DNA from: Flaveria trinervia
Taxonomy: Eukaryota > Streptophyta > Magnoliopsida > Asterales > Asteraceae
Assembly: GCA_025506515.1 (NCBI GenBank)
Contig: CM046443.1
Span: 94,390,666-94,454,665 of the forward strand
Reading direction: 5' to 3'
DNA length: 64,000 nt
Shown here: in pieces, positions 57,357 to 64,000 of the stretch
Position numbering within the stretch: the first letter of the stretch is position 1
How the letters are laid out: every line of letters begins with the position of its first letter
Translations under genes and position numbers: made by a program
The notes under the pieces: generated by a model
Seen by the model: the letters and a program-made list of their open reading frames with translations, nothing else
Told to the model about the DNA's origin: nothing
Databases searched by the model: none

Positions 57357-57600
57357 CGAATAATTTTTAAGTCCGGTCACCCGGGTAAACACATTGCGAA
57401 AGGGCACTTACGTCCGCTAACACAAACAACGCTAATGACTAGACCCGCCTTTCATTTAAGGGAAAACCCACCACGTAAACACTTATTGTGGTAAAACATC
57501 TAGTACACTTGAAACATATTGCATCAAGTGAGACTCGAACTCATTATCTTCACTTTGAAAAGTCATAGGGTGTATATTCTCAAACCATTTAATTTAGAGT
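57357..57600 (-). mobile_element. Possible SINE or tRNA-derived repeat
   Basis: On the minus strand, TGGTTTGAGAA (A-box-like, one mismatch) is followed about 45 bases later by GAGTTCGAGTC (B-box-like). A GC-richer body with TACCCGGGTGACCGGAC lies toward the AT-rich end near 57360. Composition differs sharply from the surrounding AT-rich DNA. Ends and target duplication are not established. Confidence 0.35.
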
Positions 57601-59008
57601 TTATTGGCTATCAACTTATAACTTTTATTGCATACAGTACCATAAAAAATGCACTAAATATATTTTTTAACGCTCAAATATATTAAAACATTGATGGGAC
57701 TAATATAAAAGCGCACTATATGGTTTTTAAAGAATAGACTTTAGTGGTTTATTTTTTTAATATAATATTTTGAATAATATAAACGCTCATGTTGTAACGC
57801 CTTGGTTTGTGACGGTGTTTGAATAACCGGATCGCGTGTCCACTGCAATGCGCGGAGGCTTAATTGCTAGTTGTCCTTGACAACCAATTACGAGTTTCAA
57901 ATTGTAGATAAACATTTGTTAGAGGTATATTTTAGGCATGATCAATTTCTTTAACTTTTTTAGTTCAATCATTTTTTAAACTTTTGTAACTTTTATGTAC
58001 GATATTATTTTTTCATAAAAACCACTATAAAAACGAGCTATCATTTATTATAATACAAATGCAATATCGATATATTAAAAATTAGAAAATTTTATGTTTT
58101 TCAACTCATATGATTTCTACTTGTCATTATGTATTTACTACAGTTTATTGTGTCTTTTCATCCATTATTGTGTTTTTTTGAACATTTTTTGTGATTTTTA
58201 TATAAATAATGAATTCCAACAAATATAATGGTTAAATGACATTATTGTGTAATTCTAGTATGTAAAACACAATAATAAAATAACAAGTAATTAATTTAAT
58301 ACATTAAAAGCAATGATAAAATAACATAATATGTTATAAAACATGAAACATAATAATAAAAGTCTCATTGTGTTTTATATGCTCGTCGTTATATTTTACT
58401 GAACACTATATATTTTGAAAAACACACTAGTAAAATAAGATCATTGTGTACTAGTAACTGTAAACACAATAATAATATAGCAACAATTTATATAATATAT
58501 AAAAAAATAATGAAAATAATTACACGCAATGATGTACAACTTATTACAAAATAATGAATACATAAGAAATGATTAAAAAAATTTATTTGAAACAATAACG
58601 TAACATATTTATCTGACGTATTACACACAATGACTTGACCTATTTGACATAATTACTAAAATATTTTTCTATTAAAAACAATAGAAAGATACATTTCATA
58701 TTTTCATGGAGGGGATTTTTCTTAACCTTTTGAACTACCATAACCTTTCCAAAAAAAATAAACAAATACGTTAAATACCATAATCGATTTTTAAGCTCCT
58801 TTATATTTTGGAAATAAAAATTAATATTTTTCAATTTCGTTATTACATGGAATTTTTATTAGTTCTATTTTACAACTCAAATACATTGCTCCAAATGTAT
58901 GAATCAACCAATTAAGTATATGCTTGCAATAAAAAATAGCTGAGTTTTCTCATGTTTTTATTATATGCACTTACGTATATGTTAATTAAAGTTCCTAGCT
59001 AACTTTAT
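57601..59008. other. AT-rich intergenic DNA upstream of D3
   Basis: Very AT-rich with many ACACAATAATAAAA-like words at 58230-58560 in both strand senses. No gene is supported; the small minus-strand open stretch at 58640-58834 is composition-driven. Confidence 0.5.
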
Positions 59009-59030
59009 GGTAGCATCCATCTATATATTG
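59009..59030 (+). promoter_or_regulatory. D3 core promoter (TATA)
   Basis: GGTAGCATCCATCTATATAT matches the D2 block and places a TATA box about 75-80 bp before the ATG at 59104. The W-box block seen before D1 and D2 was not found here. Confidence 0.5.
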
Positions 59031-59103
59031 CACTTTCAGTCTTAAGCTTTCTTCATCCACAGGCTTCTTCACACACACTCCACAGCCCACACACAATTAA
59101 CAG

Positions 59104-59829
59104 ATGGAGAGCCGATTAATCGGCTTCTGCGTACTTGTAGCAGCCCTCGGAATAACGTCAGCGGCCACTGGTTTCGTAGCTGAGGCCACTAGGGTCAAGG
59201 TAACAAACAACACCATTACAATAAAAAAAATATATAGATAAACATTTTGATTTTTAGCGATGTATATGTTGTGGGCATATGTGGATGCAGGCTATGGATG
59301 TTTACATTGAGGGTGATTCGTGTTTTTATCCAAGTAGTCCCGCTCTCACCTAGGAATCGTAGCAGCTGTGTTTGCGGTTGTTACACGAATTTACATAACT
59401 GTTACGTTTGGTGGAAGTAGTTGTTGTCGAAATGACCCTAATTCGACTCCAGTTTCAAAATCTCTCTATGTACTCTCATGGTACTGACAACAACCTCATT
59501 GTTTTAGTAATTTGACATATGTTTATTGTTACATTTGTAAATAGTATTAAGTTTTGTTTGTAACATTCAGGGTGGCTTCAGTTATAGCTGTGGTTCTATT
59601 GCTGGCAGCTACAGGAATTAACGATGAGGCGGATGGAGAGTTTGATTCGTATGGTTATGTTACATGTTATGTCGTGAAGCCTGGGATATATGCAGCAGGA
59701 GCTGTTTTAGCGCTTTTAAGCGCAATTTTTGGGATTGCTGCTTATGTAACCTTAATTTCATCTACGCAAAACACTACAAGTCCTCCGATTGCATTATCAT
59801 CAGATGTAGAAAAAGGTTCCATTGTTTGA
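59104..59829 (+). pseudogene. DUF1218 membrane protein D3, one-base frameshift in exon 2
   Basis: Exons 59104-59199 (96), 59291-59480 (190) and 59571-59829 (259), with short introns of 91 and 90 bp and GT..AG sites in the same phases as D2. Exon 2 is one base shorter than D2: after YPSSPALT a TAG appears where CTA would be expected (59355 region, a CC run that is CCC-like in the paralogue frame). With that base the gene would encode about 181 residues with the same four hydrophobic segments, but with a short tail (SSDVEKGSIV) in place of the Pro/Gln tail. It is otherwise clean, so it is either a very recent pseudogene or an assembly error. Confidence 0.85.
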
Positions 59830-62107
59830 TCCATCAGTAGATCATGATCTGTCGTTGTGGTAAGATCAATGAACCGTTAATATGATTGTTTTAGAAATGG
59901 TTTGTTTATCGTTTGCGAGATGTAGTGATTGCATTGTATGTGAAAACTCGAGTATAAAGAATAAAAGATTTGAACTGATGTTGCTTTGACGGTTTTGAAT
60001 TTCTTAGTTTCTGTTGAAAATACATCGATCTAAAATCGAAGTGAACCGAAAAAGGGTCAAATTTTGGGTTAATAGATGAACGTTTCCATCCATTGTTTTG
60101 TTTACCGTCATGTTCATGGGATTGAGTAAGAAGTATGTTAATACTATGGAATCCACTATTAAGCACATGATGAACATATTTGAACATGGCCAATTGGTAT
60201 ATCTGTAAGCAATGTCATCCCACATTCCCACCATTACAAAGTCGATCCATTTGATAACCTTAATATTATTTCCATTTTTAAATAAATAAAATAAGTTTTT
60301 TTCCCTTTGAAAACAACATAAACAACGCTTAGAGCGTTGAGTTGTTCGTTGGTGTGGTCTACTTCTACCCTCTACTTACATTGAAATAAATAGATTTTTC
60401 ATCTTGGTCGTTGTCATCATCGACCAATTACTCTGAGAGCAAAATTTATTTGTTAAGTGTGGTCCAAGCCACGATCCAATTTGTATGTCATCCTACCGAG
60501 GCTAAAAGTTCTAGTCCACATAAAAGAGCAGTCCAAATTAACCAAGATCATGATATGATCCCGTAAACAAATGTCTTATAAAAGATTTGTTTTGTGAGAA
60601 GCCAACATATGAGGATAAACCGGTTAAGCGTCTTTTCATTGAATCAACCATTATTCCTACGAATAGTCGAAGGTTTGAAGCAGAGTTTGAACATTTTTAA
60701 CAAACATATGATGCAAGAGGTAAACTAGGTTTCCCAGCTTTACAAAAGTATACGCCAGTGACGATTCATCACCCGACACACGCCACTAACAATTTATGGA
60801 GCGATATTTAAAGATGTCGGAAGGCAATCGCAGGACCCTTTTCCATTGTTGTTAGTTGCTGCTACTGTTAGTAACATTTAATATTAATATTGTTATTTGA
60901 TAATATTGTTGTAAACTTGTACGGCAAGAATATTTCAACTAGCAACATCAAACATTTTACTATAAGCTTATTGATATGTTTTCTTATTTGATTGTGCCAT
61001 TATGCATGCATACAAACAGACATGTATACCCACATTAATATTTCTCTTCAAGTGTATTTTGTTCCCACTCCAGAAAAGCACATAACTATGGTGATGCGGC
61101 ATCATAATCTAGGGTCAAACTGTAAATACAAAAAGTCCACGGTAGATGTGAATATGTTAATATAAAATTATAAATTCGTTAGGAGGATCTGATGTTAAAC
61201 ATTCGAAGTGGTAGATCTAGATATTTATTTAGATGAAGTTACTGTTTTTAGATGGTTCAATTTTATAAAAACAATCATAAATATATATATAGATCAGTTT
61301 GCATCATGGCAGGCTCGTCACATAATAAAATAATGATACAAAATGTTGCAAAAAACCACTAGTCAATACAAATGGTAAAATTAAGATAACTTTAGTAAAC
61401 TATAGACTAACGAATAATCAATGTATTTCTTTTTTCCATTATTCTTTTGGCAAGATTACTACGCCAATCACATTGGCATATCTCGTATCTTTTTTACATT
61501 ACAATGTAGTCGGTGACGAAACAAGAAACTTTTAACTAGAGTGTTAGGTGTAAGCATAAACGGATATGAACCACATGATATATATCAAAAACTCATACAT
61601 ATATCTCCAAACACAACCGAGTAAAAACTCGTACATGTATCTCTATATACTCTAAAAACTTCATTGTATACCGGTGACTCCGGTGTCACCTACATGGCTA
61701 CATAGGTCCGCATCTGATAACATATGTTATGCCCTCCTGTAACCAAGTTCTTTCAAGTCTAATAGAAACACGCTTTTGGTTTCTGCTCCTAGCACTTGAT
61801 TCCTGAATTGTGATTGTTCTTGATCAACACCTATTCACTTCGTTAGCAGATTCGAAAGGTATCCACAATATCCCCCTTCTGCATCATGTTCTCTTAAGTA
61901 AATCTTATTGTAATACTCCTTTCGATTTGTTCATAAAGTTCCTAGTCCCTAAAGAGACAGTTACTGTAGTGGATGATTGTAAAAGAGCTACTTGGGAGTT
62001 CCCTTTATCTGTTCTCTTGTTATGTCTGATTATAGGTGTTAAATTGATCGTGTTCATGGATTGGTAGGTTGAAGCCAAATAGTACTTGTGTATTCGTGGG
62101 TTGATAT
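59830..62107. other. Intergenic DNA, no supported gene
   Basis: Contains the probable D3 3' UTR and 2 kb of AT-rich DNA. Short open stretches (59906-60234 minus, 61810-62067 plus) show no domains. I found no repeat boundaries. Confidence 0.5.
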
Positions 62108-62375
62108 TGTTATGACCTATTTAACCAAACAAACTTCCAATATTGTTTTGCATATTCTTCTCTAAAACTATAAATTTACACCAATAAAAAACAACACTAA
62201 AAGATGTTTATGGTGTAAAATTTTGATGATTGTTATTGAATACCAACCCCCTTATATAGGGGAGATTACAACCGTAAATACAGCAAAGATATGCACAACT
62301 AATTACACTAGAATTATCTCTAATAATAATACAAATCTATTCCTAAATAATAGATAAAGTCGATTGGATAATACA
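62108..62375 (-). repeat. 3' LTR of copia element E (left end tentative)
   Basis: The right end (plus ..GATAATACA, 62375) abuts a C-run that is the polypurine tract. A TATA box on the element strand (CCCCTATATAAGGGGG, about 62252-62267) supports an LTR. The left end TGTTATGACC at 62108 is chosen because it gives TG..CA ends; it cannot be verified without the second LTR. Confidence 0.55.
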
Positions 62376-62835
62376 CCCCCGCAGTTTGAGCGGGTGGAGG
62401 ACTAACGCTTAAGCTGGATCGAAACGACCAGAACATTTGTCGAGATAAACCCTTGGTAAATATGTCAGCATAATGATGTGAAGAGGGGACATGAAGAACA
62501 CGAATATGACCAACACAAACTTTATCCCAAACAAAATGAATGTCAATCTCTATATGCTTTGTCCTCTGATGTTGCACCGGATTATTAGACAAGTAAACTG
62601 TTGAGACATTATCACAATAGACAATCGAAGCCTGACGCAAGGGAGTATGAAGTTCAAGTAATAAGTTCCAAATCCATGTGGCTTCCGCAAAAGCATTAGC
62701 ACCTCTGCGATACTCGGCCTCGGCGCTGAACCTAAAAATTGAAGGTTGTCGTTTAAAGGACCAAGAAATAAGATATCTCTGAGGAACACGCAATATCCGG
62801 AGGTTGAACGTCAAGAGTCCGGACAACCACCCCAA
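62376..62835 (-). pseudogene. pol: RNase H domain, copia element E
   Basis: The minus strand has FSAEAEYRRGANAFAEATW (catalytic Glu region), YCDNVSTVYLSNNPVQHQRTKHIEIDIHFVWDKV and HYADIFTKGLSRQMF, the end of copia RNase H. The open frame continues into the LTR. The N-terminal RNase H (Asp region) lies in a broken stretch at 62836-62900. Confidence 0.85.
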
Positions 62836-62895
62836 TCAGTATCAGAATAAGCCACAAATGAGTGAGAACCCGATTTGACAATGTGTAAGCCATAA

Positions 62896-63830
62896 TCAAT
62901 AGTCCCCTGCAGGATGCGAATTATTCGCTTCATGAACATAAAATGAGAGTCCGTGGTTCATGCATAAAAAGGCAAACCTGTTGAACAGCATAAGACAAAT
63001 CCGGCCTCTTGAATGTAAAATATTGGAGTTTCTATTTAAAGTTGGGTTTGCGAATAATGGTCCATCAGTGTCACTGAGTTTAGCCGACAAGTCGACCGGT
63101 GTCGTACAAGGTTTACAAGATGACATAGAAGCACGAGCAATGATATCCTTTGCATATTGGTCCTGAGACAGAAAAAGACCATGCTTGTGTTGAGTAACTT
63201 TAATCCCCAAAAAATGATGTAAATGACCTAAATCAATCACAGCAAACTCTTGTGAGAGTGTATCAATAATAGGCGATCATTGGATGTTGTGAGAACAATG
63301 TCATTCACATATAGAAGTAAATAAGCAATGTTAGAAGCATCCCGATTATATAGAAATAATGACCGATCACAAGTGCTACTCCAAAAACCTTGTGAGGTAA
63401 TGAAAGCAGCAAATCGGGTGTACCAAGCCCGATGAGCTTGTTTGAGTCCATAAAGGGACTTCTTTAACCTGCAAACATGGTGTGGAAACCTGTTGTCAAA
63501 AAACCCCGATGGTTGATGCATATAAACGGTTTCATGTAAGTCCTTGTGTAAGAATGCGTTCTTGACATCCAATTGATGGATGGGCCACGACCACGAGACA
63601 ACAAGAGAAAGAACGGTCCAAATAGTAGACGGTTTAACAACAGGGCTAAATGTCTCATCACAATCAATGCCCACTGTCTGCGAGTTACCATTGACCACCA
63701 AACGAGCCTTGTAATGTTCTAACGACCAATTAGACTTAATTTATGACGAAAAAGGCACATGCATCGGATGACCGAACGGTCTAGAGCTTGGGGAATCAGT
63801 TCCCAAGTTTCATTCTCCTGTAAAGCAAGT
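62896..63830 (-). pseudogene. pol: Reverse transcriptase, copia element E (5' part cut off)
   Basis: About 63830-63702 encodes the beginning of the RT domain (WELIPQALDRSVIRC). 63701-63237 has LVVSWSWPIHQLDVKNAFLH, YGLKQAHRAWYTRF and LLLYVNDIVLTTS, where the catalytic YVDD is YVND. 63240-62896 has LGHLHHFLGIKVTQ and SQDQYAKDIIARA. Frames change at 63240 and stops occur after 62900. No integrase or gag is seen to the right, where sequence from about 63840 is unrelated. Confidence 0.85.
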
Positions 63831-63840
63831 GTGTGAAGAG

Positions 63841-64000
63841 TGGTTGAATGGTGATTACGTGATTTTGATCAGGTTGTCATGGGGAGGAGGTTGTTTGTGT
63901 TTGAGGGCTATAAAGGACATGTGGCGAAATATAGGTGTGATAGGGTAATGGATGAAAGCTTGTTCCCGATCCTTTAATTGGTAAATATTTGCCATTGCCC
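63841..64000. other. Right-edge sequence, not recognised
   Basis: After the RT fragment ends, nothing recognisable continues, so element E appears truncated at its 5' side by another insertion or deletion. Confidence 0.4.

Noticed and set aside
61810..62067. 85-codon plus-strand frame with a hydrophobic C-terminus
   Set aside because: No homology recognised and no context; a hydrophobic tail alone is not enough.

Overview
This is a stretch of plant nuclear genome. The features that show this are Ty1/copia and Ty3/gypsy-like LTR elements primed by initiator tRNA-Met, a DNA element with hAT-like ends, AT-rich non-coding DNA, and split genes with GT..AG introns. The extra ORF downstream of pol in two copia elements resembles ORFs I recall from daisy-family (Asteraceae) genomes, so an Asteraceae or related eudicot source is a reasonable but unproven guess. 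There is no bacterial, organellar or rRNA content, and I found no convincing functional tRNA gene.

Layout. 1-16394 is a decayed copia element on the minus strand (element A): 3' LTR remnant, extra ORF (aORF), a long spacer with an AT microsatellite, RNase H, RT, integrase, protease, gag, PBS and a truncated 5' LTR. Its pol is interrupted by a 2.6-kb gypsy-type solo LTR (8682-11278). 16395-22330 holds gypsy debris: a TGTAACACCC-type LTR-like piece, then the 3' part of an Athila/Tat-like element. 24690-38630 is a roughly 1.5-kb hAT-like DNA element split by a complete 12.4-kb copia element (B, 25229-37643, minus strand, perfect 5-bp target duplication) that also carries gag-pol plus a 3' aORF.

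The host-gene part runs from 40.5 to 60 kb. It is a tandem array of three DUF1218 four-pass membrane protein genes on the plus strand. D1 (40683-46945) is a pseudogene whose first intron holds a gag-only retroelement, itself split by a second gypsy solo LTR. D2 (55103-56556) is intact, with three exons and 204 residues. D3 (59104-59829) has the same three-exon structure but a one-base deletion in exon 2. A young copia element (C, 49480-54708, LTRs differing at 1 of 210 positions) lies between D1 and D2, ending about 395 bp before the D2 start codon. The right edge holds the 3' part of a fifth copia element (E, about 62.1-63.8 kb, minus strand).

The most unusual signal is shared by five unrelated retroelement remnants. 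Each has its own short CpG-containing, mostly palindromic word repeated in LTRs, leaders or the spacer before the aORF: AGTCGTGCGACT-type words in A, CTTCGGAAG/CTTCCGAAG in B, AATCGATT in the gag-only element, GGCGTATCAT and its complement in the Athila-like LTR, and CATGCGCC in the 16.4-kb LTR. I suggest these are recognition or packaging sites that differ by element. A second general observation is that frame breaks in the young element C, and in D3, often sit next to homopolymer runs, so some breaks may be assembly errors rather than decay.
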